Positions 50,101-58,027 of a stretch of DNA of 64,000 nucleotides are shown here, piece after piece (positions within the stretch are counted from its first letter, which is position 1; every line of letters starts with the position of its first letter). The notes under the pieces were generated by a model. It searched no databases. It was not told the origin of the DNA and worked only from the letters and a program-made list of their open reading frames with translations. This DNA is from DATLGB01 sp963740765 (GTDB taxonomy: Bacteria > Actinomycetota > Thermoleophilia > Solirubrobacterales > Solirubrobacteraceae). Made by a program: the position numbers and the translations under genes. The stretch covers positions 248,001 to 312,000 of the forward strand of contig CAVUFN010000010.1 of the NCBI GenBank assembly GCA_963740765.1, written 5' to 3'.

Positions 50101-53100
50101 CCTGTACATCCCGCAGCCGACGCGTCACATCGTCGACCGCGTCGACCGCAACGGGATCATCACCCGCTTCGCGGGCAACCGCAGCACCGCCGACATCGGC
50201 TGGGGCCAGCGCGCCACCGACGCCGCCATCGGGGACCCGTTCGGCGTCTCGATCGGTCCCGACGGGGTCGCCCGTGTGCTCGTCGAGAACGGCGGTTACC
50301 CCGCTGGTCACGTCATCCTGATCGGCGCCGAGGGACGGGTCGAACCGCTCCTGGGACGGCTGTGCAGTGGCCCGGGGACGCCGCTCGCCCCGGTCAAGGA
50401 CGGGCAGCCGGCGGCGCGGGTGTGCCCGCCGACGACGCGCGAGCTGAGCGTGTCGGGTGACGGGCAGACGATCACCGCGTACACGCCGGGCCGCATCTTC
50501 TCCACCCGCCCGCCGCTCCCGGAGTTCGGCGACGTGCAGCAGATCGTTCCCTCGACGAGCGGTGGCGCCCTCTACTTCTTCGACGCGCAGGGCCACCACC
50601 TGCGCACGGTGGACACGCTCACCGGGGTCCCGCTGTGGCGCTTCGAATACGACGCGCAATGGCGTCTCACCCGGATCCTCGACGAGAACGACCAGGCGAC
50701 GGAGATCGAGCGCGACGCCGGCGGCGCGCCGCAGGCGATCGTCGCGCCGGGCGGGCAGCGGACGCTGCTCGAGCTCGACGGCGACGGCCTGCTGGCTGCG
50801 GTCAAGACGCCACTGGGCGCGCGGACGGAGATGGAGTACGCGCCCGGCGGCCTGCTGACCTCGTTCGACCGTCCCGTCACGCCGGCGAGCACGTTCACCT
50901 ACGACGCCGCCGGACGGCTCAAGAGCGACGCCGGCCCGGACGGCACGGCGACGCTCGAGCGCAGCGCCGACGGGACGACGGTCGAGACGGAGCTGACCTC
51001 GGCGGCCGGCTACGTGACGACCGTCAAGCGCGAGTACACCGGCGAGGGCGCCTACAAGCGCACCGTCACCGGGCCGACGGGCGCCGAGGCGACGACGGAG
51101 ATGAGCATCAGCGGCGTCGTCAAGACGACCGCGGCCGACGGGACGGAGACGACGATCAACCGTGGTCCCGACGCGCGCTTCGGGTTGCGCGCGCCCGTCA
51201 CTTCCCGCGCGACGCTGAAGCTCCCGTCCGGCCTGACCCGCACCGACGACCACACGCGGACCGTGTCGCTGTCGAACCCCGGCAACCCACTGAGCGTGAC
51301 CTACATGCGCGACGACATCACGTCGCCCGCCGGCAACCAGAGCGAGGAGTGGGAGCCGTCGCTGCGGCGCCTGAAGACGACCGCCGCCGGCAGCGTCGCC
51401 ACCACCCACCTCGACGAGCACGGCCACATGATCGACCAGCAGCTCGACAGCCTGGACGAGCTGACGGTCGCCTACGACGGACAGGGACGGCCGACGCACC
51501 TCGCCCGCGGGGCCGAGGCGCTCGACGTCGAGTGGAGCGCGGCGAACAACCCGGAGGGCTACGAGGACGCCGCCGGGCATCGTCTCGACTCCACCTACGA
51601 CGCTGACGCCCGCCCGTCGAGCGCGTCCACGGGCGCGACCGGCGCGACCTTCGGCCACGACGCCGCCGACCGCCTCACCACCGTGACCCCGCAGGGCGGC
51701 GGTGCGCACGGCCTGACCTACGACGGTCGCGGCCGGCTCGCGTCGTTCACCCCGCCTGGCGGCGCGGCCGTCACGTTCGGCTACGACGCCGACGGCCGCC
51801 TGCTCGACGGCGGCTTCCCCGGCGGCCTACACGTCGTCAACCACTACGACGCGGGTGGCCGGCTCGACGGCGTGACCGATCCGGACGGCAGCGCGTCGAT
51901 CGCCCACGCCGGCACGACCGATCGGCCCGCCACGCTGACGCGCGCGCTGACCGGCGGCGCCACCGCGACGCTCGCGTACACCTACGACGGCACGCTCGTG
52001 ACGTCCAGCGAGCAGACGGGCGCGTCCACCGGCCGCTTCGAGTACGTCTACGACACCGCGCTGCGCGCCAGCCAGGTCAAGCTCACCTCCGGCACGGACA
52101 CGGTGACGACCGCGCGGACGTTCAACGCCGCGGGCCTGCAGACCGGCGAGGGTCCGTACACGCTCACCCGCTCCGGCCCGCTCGCACAGACGTCGCGGAT
52201 CGGCGACGGCACCATCGCGCTCGACCTCGACTACGACAGCGCCGGCCGGGTCAGCGGCCGCAAGCTGGTCAAGGGCGCCGACACGCTCGCCTCCGTCGCG
52301 TGGACGCACGGCTCCGACGGCGCGGTCGCCACCCGGACGACCGCGCTCGGTGGCGCGCCGAGCACCGACAGCTTCACCTACGACGGCGCGGGCCGGCTGA
52401 CGTCGCGCGGCGGCGGCGTCACCGAGACGTACGCCTACGACGGGCGCGGCAACCGCACGAGCCGGCGCGTGGGCGCGCCGGCGGCGCAGGCGGCCACCTA
52501 CGACGCCCAGGACCGCCTGGTCACGGCCGGGGCGGCGACCTACAGCTTCGACGCGGCGGGCTTCCTCACCGGGCGGGGTGCGGACACGTTCGAGTACACG
52601 CGGCTCGGCGAGCTCAAGCGCGCGGTCGTCGGCGCGCAGACCGTGACCTACGCCTACGACGCCGGCGGCCGCCGGGTGGCGCGCACCGAGGGCGGCGACA
52701 CGACGGAGTATCTGTACGGCGAGCCGGGCGTGCCGGCCCGCGTCACCGCCGTGCGCGCGCCCGACGGCGAGCTCACCGTGCTGCGCTACGACCGCGAGGG
52801 CGTCCTCCACGCGCTCGACGTGGGCGCGACCCGCTACCGCGTGCTGGTCGACCAGGCCGGCTCACCGATCGCCGTCGCCGATGCCACCGGGGCACTGGTC
52901 AAGACGGTCGCCTACGACGCCTGGGGCGGCGTGACGGATGACTCCGCGCCTGCGTTCGAGCTGCCGGTCGGCTACGCGGGCGGGCTCCCCGACCCGGTCA
53001 CCGGGCTCGTGCGCTTCGGCTTCCGCGACTACGACCCGGCGACGGGGCGCTTCACCGCGCGCGACCCGTTGCTCTACGGCGGCGGCCGGACCGGCCTCTA

Positions 53101-53653
53101 CGTGTACGCCGGCAATGACCCGATCGGCCGCGCCGACCCGACCGGGCTGGACGAGACCGTCGCCGGCCAGATCAAGTCCTTCGCCGCCGACAAGGCGATC
53201 AGCAAGGGCTTGGATTCCCTCGCGACGACCAACAAGTCGGGCACGGTGGCCGAGGGCGTCGTGGTCGACACGCTGCGCCAGACCGCCGAGACGGCCATCA
53301 AGAAGGGAGAGTTCTCGGAGGCGGTGCAGGCCAAGGTCGAAGGGGTTGCGCAGCAGATGGGCGCCCATGACGAGTTTCGCCGACTCCAGGAGCAGGCGGC
53401 CAAGAACGCGGAGGGGGCGACGAAGAGCGGCAACGCGCTCAAGAAGGCCGCGGCCACCGCGTGCGACGCGCTCGTGCCCGGCAGCGCGAAGCCTCAGCAG
53501 CCCGCGCCGGTGCCGCCGCCCGAGAAGGACACCATCGACAAGATCATCGACTTCTTCACCCCGGCCCCGGCACCGCCGCCCCCGCCGCGCGATGGCCCGA
53601 TCCCACGGCCGAAGACGAATCCGATGATCTTCAGCATGGGCGCCGGGCACTGA
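47102..53653 (+). CDS. Giant secreted RHS/YD-repeat protein with teneurin-like architecture
   Basis: 2183 aa; ATG 47102 follows GGAGG. Order: signal peptide (SVLLAAVVLLLPLVASDSSA); a CARDB-like domain (about 35-150, LVAGAVAGAPAQLAPGGAVE); a Thr/Pro linker (160-205); a carboxypeptidase-regulatory or TTR-like domain (about 240-300, GTLLDDQGDPIAGVHVSALG). Next comes a beta-rich part, then NHL-type repeats (about 770-1110, RLAGLGTYGANGDDGPALDA). Many YD repeats (about 1150-1965) of the TYDGRGRLASF kind precede the RHS core (RFGFRDYDPATGRFTARDP, ADPTGL near 2014). The 169-aa C-terminus is helical, then Pro-rich, with no known toxin motif. No immunity gene follows. Confidence 0.93.
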   Translation: MQVAARRSRASVLLAAVVLLLPLVASDSSAAGKRRADLVAGAVAGAPAQLAPGGAVEVRTKVTNKGRRRARASRGGLYLSKDAKLSRADARLAAVRIPALKPRGSRKATVRGVLAAGTAAGAYRLLLCADVQHKVRESNERNNCRAVALEVTTGPLVTGPLQPPVVGPIATPAPSAAPTPEPTATETPTTGPTPTPTASPTATPTPSDLDPDAPVDLATASQFLIDAQGAQAGAVDPKRIAVIHGTLLDDQGDPIAGVHVSALGREELGQAESDADGVYSLVINGGGASVVDFEKPGLLPAQRRIVSPWRDYVVMDDVVLIALDTAATTIDRDSSAPFQVARGTPQTDGDGTRRATLLVPEGTGAETDAGPLTGPLTVRATEYTSTGVEAMPGTLSPANGYTYAAEFTIDEAAGEPVTFDTPLIDYTENFVGAPVGATIPSASYDREKGRWVGERNGRVIEVVSETGGKADVDIDGDGTADAAGLAALGITDDERATLAGLYNPGDELWRMPISHFSPWDFNFPYGPPAGAQKPNLDNGGDPEPPPETSCRAKGSIIDCDHQALGEEVGVTGTPLRLVYRSDRAPGGVAADEVRVQVTGGVLPPGLQGIKLRVDIAGQRYQRAWTTPDAIPTTLPPIAPDISETIRWDGKDDFGRPVAGRPNATISLVYVYGFVYYEAQADLDSSWGQVGDTSIAFNGRAACGDIYRDDAFKLSCGVPIETRRVVQVGGGHAPNAGLGGWTVSAHHHYDPLGLQLIRGDGENVSATAAGPVTKVLAGGGSGTFPAAEGGPALSADLGQVEHFDAAPDGTLYTASRYTPGGTGLFKIRRVDPDGSVHTIAGGDTAGDPDCDGGDPKTAKLGFVNAMSAGEDGDVYLALRKVNDGNLSYLCVIRDGQLIRLAGLGTYGANGDDGPALDARVSAPSDVRLGPDGLLYWAEQQTSTTFGDYRGRVRRIDADGNARTIAGDGMDAGPDEDLGAGELALDHTLQFPGHLGFDQDGNLYIPQPTRHIVDRVDRNGIITRFAGNRSTADIGWGQRATDAAIGDPFGVSIGPDGVARVLVENGGYPAGHVILIGAEGRVEPLLGRLCSGPGTPLAPVKDGQPAARVCPPTTRELSVSGDGQTITAYTPGRIFSTRPPLPEFGDVQQIVPSTSGGALYFFDAQGHHLRTVDTLTGVPLWRFEYDAQWRLTRILDENDQATEIERDAGGAPQAIVAPGGQRTLLELDGDGLLAAVKTPLGARTEMEYAPGGLLTSFDRPVTPASTFTYDAAGRLKSDAGPDGTATLERSADGTTVETELTSAAGYVTTVKREYTGEGAYKRTVTGPTGAEATTEMSISGVVKTTAADGTETTINRGPDARFGLRAPVTSRATLKLPSGLTRTDDHTRTVSLSNPGNPLSVTYMRDDITSPAGNQSEEWEPSLRRLKTTAAGSVATTHLDEHGHMIDQQLDSLDELTVAYDGQGRPTHLARGAEALDVEWSAANNPEGYEDAAGHRLDSTYDADARPSSASTGATGATFGHDAADRLTTVTPQGGGAHGLTYDGRGRLASFTPPGGAAVTFGYDADGRLLDGGFPGGLHVVNHYDAGGRLDGVTDPDGSASIAHAGTTDRPATLTRALTGGATATLAYTYDGTLVTSSEQTGASTGRFEYVYDTALRASQVKLTSGTDTVTTARTFNAAGLQTGEGPYTLTRSGPLAQTSRIGDGTIALDLDYDSAGRVSGRKLVKGADTLASVAWTHGSDGAVATRTTALGGAPSTDSFTYDGAGRLTSRGGGVTETYAYDGRGNRTSRRVGAPAAQAATYDAQDRLVTAGAATYSFDAAGFLTGRGADTFEYTRLGELKRAVVGAQTVTYAYDAGGRRVARTEGGDTTEYLYGEPGVPARVTAVRAPDGELTVLRYDREGVLHALDVGATRYRVLVDQAGSPIAVADATGALVKTVAYDAWGGVTDDSAPAFELPVGYAGGLPDPVTGLVRFGFRDYDPATGRFTARDPLLYGGGRTGLYVYAGNDPIGRADPTGLDETVAGQIKSFAADKAISKGLDSLATTNKSGTVAEGVVVDTLRQTAETAIKKGEFSEAVQAKVEGVAQQMGAHDEFRRLQEQAAKNAEGATKSGNALKKAAATACDALVPGSAKPQQPAPVPPPEKDTIDKIIDFFTPAPAPPPPPRDGPIPRPKTNPMIFSMGAGH

Positions 53654-54729
53654 GCCAGGCGCGGATCTCGTCGCCGTGCTCGTCGAGCGCGGGCGGCCGG
53701 CGACTCACCGGCGGCCGTGAGCCGTCGACGCGCAGCGGCGGCGCCGGGAACCCGTCCTCGAGCGGGGCCAGGCCGAGCCGCTCGGCCAGTGCCCACGCCT
53801 CGGGCACGTCGTTGACCGGGCCGGCCGGGACGCCGCGCTCCTGCAACCGCGCGACCCATTCCTCCGCGCCGCGCTCGCGCAGCACCTCGCCGAGCGTGAC
53901 GGCCAGCTCGTCGCGGTGCTCGACTCGCTGCGCCGAGGTCGCGTAGCGCGAATCGGGCTCGAGGCCGACCGCCTCCCACAGGCGTGCGAAGAGCCGGTCG
54001 TTGCCGACCGCGATCGCGATCGGGCGGTCGGCGGTGGCGAAGGTCTCGTAGGGCACGATGCTCGGGTGCCGGTTCCCCATCCGGCCGGGGGAGACGCCGC
54101 CCAGCGTCCACGCCGAGCCCTGGTTGAGCAGGGACGCGAGCGCCGCGTCCATCAGCGAGGTCTCGACGTGGCGCCCGCCGCCGCCCTGCAGCGCGGCGAG
54201 GATGCCGACCGCCGACAGCAGCCCGCAGACGAGGTCGACGACCGCGGCGCCGACCTTGGTCGGCGGGCCGTCCTCGGCCCCGGTGACGTGCATGAGCCCG
54301 CCGACCGCCTGGGCGAGGAAGTCGTAGCCGGGCAGCGTGGCGTTCTCCGCGCCGAACGCCGTCACGCTGCACGACACGAGCTTCGGGTTGCCCGTCGCGC
54401 GCAGCGTGTCGCCGTCCAGGCCCCATGAGGCCATCAGGCCCGGGACGGAAGCTCTCCACCAGCACGTCGGCCTCTAGCGCGAGCGTCCGGGCGAGGGCGC
54501 GGTCGGCGGGATCGGCGAGATCGAGCACGACGGAGCGCTTGTTGCGGTTGAGCCCGAGGAAGTAGGTGGCGTCGTCGCCGCGCCACGGCGGGCCCCACGA
54601 GCGCGTGTCGTCGCCCGTCCCCGGCCGCTCGACCTTGACCACGTCCGCGCCGAGGTCCCCGAGCAGCATGGAGGCGTACGGTCCGGCGAGGACGCGGGAG
54701 AAGTCGGCGACAAGCAGCCCGTCGAGCAC
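53631..54729 (-). pseudogene. CaiB/BaiF (family III) CoA-transferase with a single-base frameshift
   Basis: From GTG 54729 the frame encodes LLVADFSRVLAGPYASMLLG, DLGADVVKVERPG and ADVLVESFRPG, the N-terminal half of a family III CoA-transferase. Near 54436-54445 the frame must change to continue as MASWGLDGDTLRATGNPKLV, VSCSVTAFG and onward to the stop at 53631. The total span is 366 codons plus one base, as expected for one inserted base in the minus-strand run CCCGGGCCTG. Corrected length is about 365 aa. Either the gene is broken in this strain or the assembly has an error. It overlaps the RHS gene end by 23 bases. Confidence 0.85.
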
Positions 54730-54735
54730 CCGCGG

Positions 54736-54745
54736 AAGGTACCGT
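54736..54745. promoter_or_regulatory. Back-to-back -10 hexamers of a divergent promoter
   Basis: Minus strand TACCTT (54741-54736) and plus strand TACCGT (54740-54745) share the TA at 54740-54741. The minus hexamer is six bases from the CoA-transferase GTG. The plus one is seven bases from an in-frame TTG at 54753. Confidence 0.45.
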
Positions 54746-55886
54746 GGCTCGCTTGCGCACGCTCGTCGTCTCCGACCTGCACATCGGTTCCGGAGGGCAC
54801 GTGGACCTGCTGCGCCGTCCCGAGCTGCGCGCGGCCCTGTGCGAGCGGCTGCAGGACGGCATCGACCGCCTCGTGGTCCTCGGCGACGCGCTCGAGCTGC
54901 GCGAGGTCCCCGTGCACGCGGCCGCCGACGTCGCCGCGCCCGTCTTCGCCGACCTCGGCGCCGCGCTCGGCGAGGGCAAGGAGATCGTCCTCACGGGCGG
55001 CAACCACGACCACAACCTGCTCGCGGGCTGGATCGAGCAGCACCTTCAGCAGGACGAGCCGATGGGCCTCGATCAGCGGATCACGCCCAAGCGCGCCGGG
55101 CCGGTTGCGCAACGGCTCGCCAAGGCCGCCAGGCCCGCCAAGCTGTCGTTCGCCTATCCGGGGCTGTGGCTGCGCGACGACGTGTACGCGCTCCACGGCC
55201 ACTACCTGGACCTGCACTCGACGACGCCGACGATCGAGCGTCTCGCCGCGGGCACCATGGCCGCCACCCTGGCGCCGATCCCGGAGCGCGACGCCGGTCC
55301 CGACGATTACGAGGCCGTGCTCGCCCCGCTGTACGCGTGGATGTTCGCGATGGCGCAGCGGTCGCGGTCGAGCGTGGCCCGCGCGGGCTCGCGGTCCTCC
55401 GTGCGCGCGTGGATCGCGCTGGCGGGGGAGGGACGGCGGGAGAAGCCCGTCCGGGCGCTCGCCCTGAGCGGCGGTCTGCGCGCGGCGGTGGCGGTCCTCA
55501 ACCGCGCCGGCATCGGGCCGGTCGAGCCCGAGCTGTCGGGGACGGCGCTGCGGCGCGGCAGCCTGCACGGTCTCGAGGAGGTCCTCGCCCGCCTCGGCGT
55601 CGACGCGCCCTACGTCCTCTTCGGCCACACCCACCGCGCCGGGCCGTGGCCCCAGGACGACCCCGGCGAGTGGCGGACGCGCAACGGCAACCGCCTCGTC
55701 AACACGGGGAGCTGGGTCTACCAGCCGCACTTCCTCCCGAAGCGCCCGGGGGCCGGGCCGTACTGGCCGGGCACCGCCGTCATCGTGGACGATTCGACCC
55801 CGTTCACCCCGCCGCGGCTCGAGCGCCTGCTGGCGGACCGCACCCACGCGGACCTCAGGCCGCCGGAGTCGCCAGCCCTGGGGTGA
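54744..55886 (+). CDS. Calcineurin-like metallophosphoesterase
   Basis: 380 aa. The dimetal motifs are LVVSDLHIGSGGH, LVVLGDALELRE, LTGGNHDHNL, VYALHGHYLDLH and LFGHTHRAGPW. The long insert between the fourth and fifth motifs (about 180-290) is helical and Arg/Ala-rich. It probably hydrolyses a phosphodiester or nucleotide; specificity is not predictable. GTG 54744 gives the longest form. TTG 54753 is equally likely because a TANNNT hexamer sits seven bases before it and the phosphoesterase fold starts right there. Confidence 0.85.
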   Translation: MARLRTLVVSDLHIGSGGHVDLLRRPELRAALCERLQDGIDRLVVLGDALELREVPVHAAADVAAPVFADLGAALGEGKEIVLTGGNHDHNLLAGWIEQHLQQDEPMGLDQRITPKRAGPVAQRLAKAARPAKLSFAYPGLWLRDDVYALHGHYLDLHSTTPTIERLAAGTMAATLAPIPERDAGPDDYEAVLAPLYAWMFAMAQRSRSSVARAGSRSSVRAWIALAGEGRREKPVRALALSGGLRAAVAVLNRAGIGPVEPELSGTALRRGSLHGLEEVLARLGVDAPYVLFGHTHRAGPWPQDDPGEWRTRNGNRLVNTGSWVYQPHFLPKRPGAGPYWPGTAVIVDDSTPFTPPRLERLLADRTHADLRPPESPALG

Positions 55887-56595
55887 AGCAGGTGGCGAGC
55901 ACCTCGACCGCGCCGGACGTCGAGAGCTCGAGCACCCCCTCGGCGTGGTGCCCGTGCTCCACCACCGTGTAGACGCCGCAGCCGTCGACCGCGACGTCGC
56001 CGACGGTTCCCGTCCCGGTGCAGACCACGTGCACGCCGGCGGCTGCGTAGGGCCCCGTGTAGAGCCCGCGCTGGTCGGCCGTCTGCGGGGCGAGCACCGC
56101 GCCCGGCGCATCCTCGGGGCGGACGGGGGCCACCGGCTCGACGTCGATGCCGAGCAGCTCCCCGATCTCGCGCTCCGTCTCCTCGTAGGCGCCCTCGCCG
56201 TAGTGCAGGGAATGCAGGCGCTGCTCCGGGTTCCACAGGTAGCGCGCGGGCCAACCCTGGTTGCCGTACTGGTCCCAGACGTCGAGCTCGGAGTCGATCA
56301 GGACGGGGTGCTCGATGCCGAGCCGGCTGACCGCCCGCTCGATGGCCTCCGGGTCCCGCGAGCATTCGAAACCGCCGGTGTGGACGCCGATCACCCGCAG
56401 CCCGTGCTCGGCGTAGCGAGCGTGCCAGGCCGCGATGTACGGCAGCGTCCGCAGGGAGTTGATGCGGCAGAAGTCCCAGAACTCGACGAGCACCGGGCGT
56501 CCCAGCTGCTGGTCCACCCGCAGCGTTGCGGTGTTCAGCCAAGGTAGTCCGCGAGGGAACGGAGGCAGCGTGATCTCGCTGGAATTCGCGCGCAT
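55855..56595 (-). CDS. Thioredoxin-fold (TlpA/DipZ-like) protein lacking the CxxC pair
   Basis: 246 aa from ATG 56595 (GTG 56610 is possible). The redoxin core reads VLVEFWDFCRINSLRTLPYI and RVIGVHTGGFE, with WDQYGNQGWPARYLWNPE later, as in DipZ/TlpA-like proteins that usually have WxxxCINC. Here the two Cys positions are Arg and Ser, with one Cys shifted by a residue, so disulfide exchange is unlikely. A second beta-rich domain (about 150-246, GLYTGPYAAAGVHVV) resembles the C-terminal module of these proteins. No signal peptide. It overlaps the phosphoesterase gene by 32 bases. Confidence 0.75.
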   Translation of the reverse strand: MRANSSEITLPPFPRGLPWLNTATLRVDQQLGRPVLVEFWDFCRINSLRTLPYIAAWHARYAEHGLRVIGVHTGGFECSRDPEAIERAVSRLGIEHPVLIDSELDVWDQYGNQGWPARYLWNPEQRLHSLHYGEGAYEETEREIGELLGIDVEPVAPVRPEDAPGAVLAPQTADQRGLYTGPYAAAGVHVVCTGTGTVGDVAVDGCGVYTVVEHGHHAEGVLELSTSGAVEVLATCFTPGLATPAA

Positions 56596-56684
56596 CCGTA
56601 CGCACGTCACGCTAGCATCGCGCCGGTAACCCCCAGCGGCGCCGGATTCTGGTCGTCGTGGAACTCCAGAGGAGAGAGAAAATC

Positions 56685-57464
56685 TTGCGCAAGCTCGTGC
56701 TCACCGGGCTCACGGTCACGATCGTGTTCGCCGTCGCAGCTGTTGCCATCGCTCAGTACGCCATCCCGACCGCCACGCTCACGGCCAGCACGTCGCCGAC
56801 CAAGGGCGGGACCAAGAAGAAGCCGCGGAACGCGGGCACGAACATCAAGTTCGACGTCAACCCGGACTCGAACTCCACGCTCGCCGGCATCGACTACGGC
56901 ATCTCGAAGAACCTCCGCATCAGCGGCAAGGGCTTCAAGAAGTGCTCGGCGGACACCATCAACACCAAGGGCGAGACGGCGTGCGGCAAGGCGCCGGTCG
57001 TCGGCACGGGCGCGGCCACCGCGCTGCTCGGCCCGGGCAAGACGCCGATCCAGTTCACGGTCAACGTGTACGCCGACGGCAAGAAGGGCCTGACGCTGGC
57101 GCTCAAGCAGACCAACGGCTCCGTGCAGGTCGCCTTCGACGCCGTGATCGACAAGCAGCGCGTCGCGTTCGCGATCCCGCAGAACATCCAGCAGCCGGCT
57201 CCCGGCCTGTACTCCTACGTGACCTCGGTGACGGCCAACCTCGGCCCCGCGAAGGTCACGAAGACCATCAAGAAGAAGGTCAAGGTCAAGGGCAAGAAGA
57301 AGAAGAAGACGGTCAAGGTCAAGAAGACCTACTACCTCGTCTCCCGCATCGGGTGCGACGGTGGCAAGGACACCTTCGACGTCAAGCTCGACCTCGCCGA
57401 CAACCCGAACCCGCCGTCGATCGATCCGCTGATCGCGTCGACGTCCTCGGCCTGCAACAAGTAG
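56685..57464 (+). CDS. Secreted protein of unknown function
   Basis: 259 aa from TTG 56685, chosen because AGAGGAGAG lies 9-12 bases upstream and the signal peptide (RKLVLTGLTVTIVFAVAAVA) begins there. The mature protein starts after AIAQ. It is beta-rich with TPIQFTVNVYADGKKGLTLA and VAFAIPQNIQQPAPGLYSYV, and has a very basic Lys stretch (KKKVKVKGKKKKKTVKVKK). Two or three Cys pairs suggest export. I recognise the type from Solirubrobacterales but no function. A strong terminator follows. Confidence 0.75.
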   Translation: MRKLVLTGLTVTIVFAVAAVAIAQYAIPTATLTASTSPTKGGTKKKPRNAGTNIKFDVNPDSNSTLAGIDYGISKNLRISGKGFKKCSADTINTKGETACGKAPVVGTGAATALLGPGKTPIQFTVNVYADGKKGLTLALKQTNGSVQVAFDAVIDKQRVAFAIPQNIQQPAPGLYSYVTSVTANLGPAKVTKTIKKKVKVKGKKKKKTVKVKKTYYLVSRIGCDGGKDTFDVKLDLADNPNPPSIDPLIASTSSACNK

Positions 57465-57491
57465 TCCGCGCAGTTCACGCGTAGGCATCGA

Positions 57492-57535
57492 GGCCCCGTC
57501 CGGCAACACGCCGGGCGGGGCCTTAGCCGTTCTTT
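57492..57535 (+). terminator. Rho-independent terminator
   Basis: A 13-bp GC-rich stem (57492-57504 with 57510-57522, one G-T pair) with AACAC loop, followed by the U-rich tail TTAGCCGTTCTTT. It ends the secreted-protein gene. Confidence 0.8.
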
Positions 57536-57548
57536 GGGCGTGCGCGCT

Positions 57549-57554
57549 TAGACT
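57549..57554 (+). promoter_or_regulatory. Putative -10 hexamer for the cupredoxin-like gene
   Basis: TAGACT lies eight bases before GTG 57563, suggesting a leaderless message directly after the terminator. Confidence 0.45.
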
Positions 57555-57562
57555 CGCGCGCC

Positions 57563-58027
57563 GTGACCCGTCGCCAGCGCCTCGTCAACCTGGGCATCGC
57601 CGCCGCCATCGCGGTGGTGGCCGTCGTCGTGATCCTCGTGGCCTCCGGCGGGACCGACGACAAGGCCGAGACCGAGGCCACCACCACCGCCACGCCAGCG
57701 ACCTCGGCGGAGGAGTCCGGCACCACCACGCCGGAGAGCCCGTCCGCGTCGGCCCAGGAGCCGCCGCCGGTCGCCATCGCGGTCAAGGACGGCAAGGTCG
57801 TGGGCGGGATCACGAAGATCCGCGTCAAGCAGGGTGACCGCATCACGTTCACCGTCACGGCGGACGTCGCCGACGAGGTGCACGTCCACGCCTACGACTT
57901 CCACAAGGACATCGAGGCGCCGGGCGACACGGTGAAGTTCAGCTTCAAGGCGAACATCACCGGGATCACGGAGGCGGAGCTCGAGGACGCAGGCCTCCAG
58001 ATCGCCTCCATCCGCGTCGACCCGTAG
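57563..58027 (+). CDS. Membrane-anchored cupredoxin-like protein
   Basis: 154 aa. The N-terminal anchor RLVNLGIAAAIAVVAVVVIL is followed by a Thr/Ser/Pro linker (about 30-70) and a cupredoxin-like beta domain with IRVKQGDRITFTVTADVADE and VHVHAYDFHKDIEAPGDTVK. The His residues in VHVHAYDFH could bind metal, but the usual C-terminal Cys-His-Met ligands of blue copper sites are missing. It overlaps the following membrane protein gene by one base and is probably its partner. Confidence 0.75.
   Translation: MTRRQRLVNLGIAAAIAVVAVVVILVASGGTDDKAETEATTTATPATSAEESGTTTPESPSASAQEPPPVAIAVKDGKVVGGITKIRVKQGDRITFTVTADVADEVHVHAYDFHKDIEAPGDTVKFSFKANITGITEAELEDAGLQIASIRVDP

Noticed and set aside
47513..51709. 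1398-codon open frame on the minus strand
   Set aside because: It lies entirely antisense to the RHS gene, with Arg/Ala/Val-rich low-complexity translation and no domain.
52938..53627. Ser/Arg-rich ORF inside the RHS C-terminus as an embedded immunity gene
   Set aside because: Translation is a low-complexity frame shadow of the RHS coding sequence with no fold.
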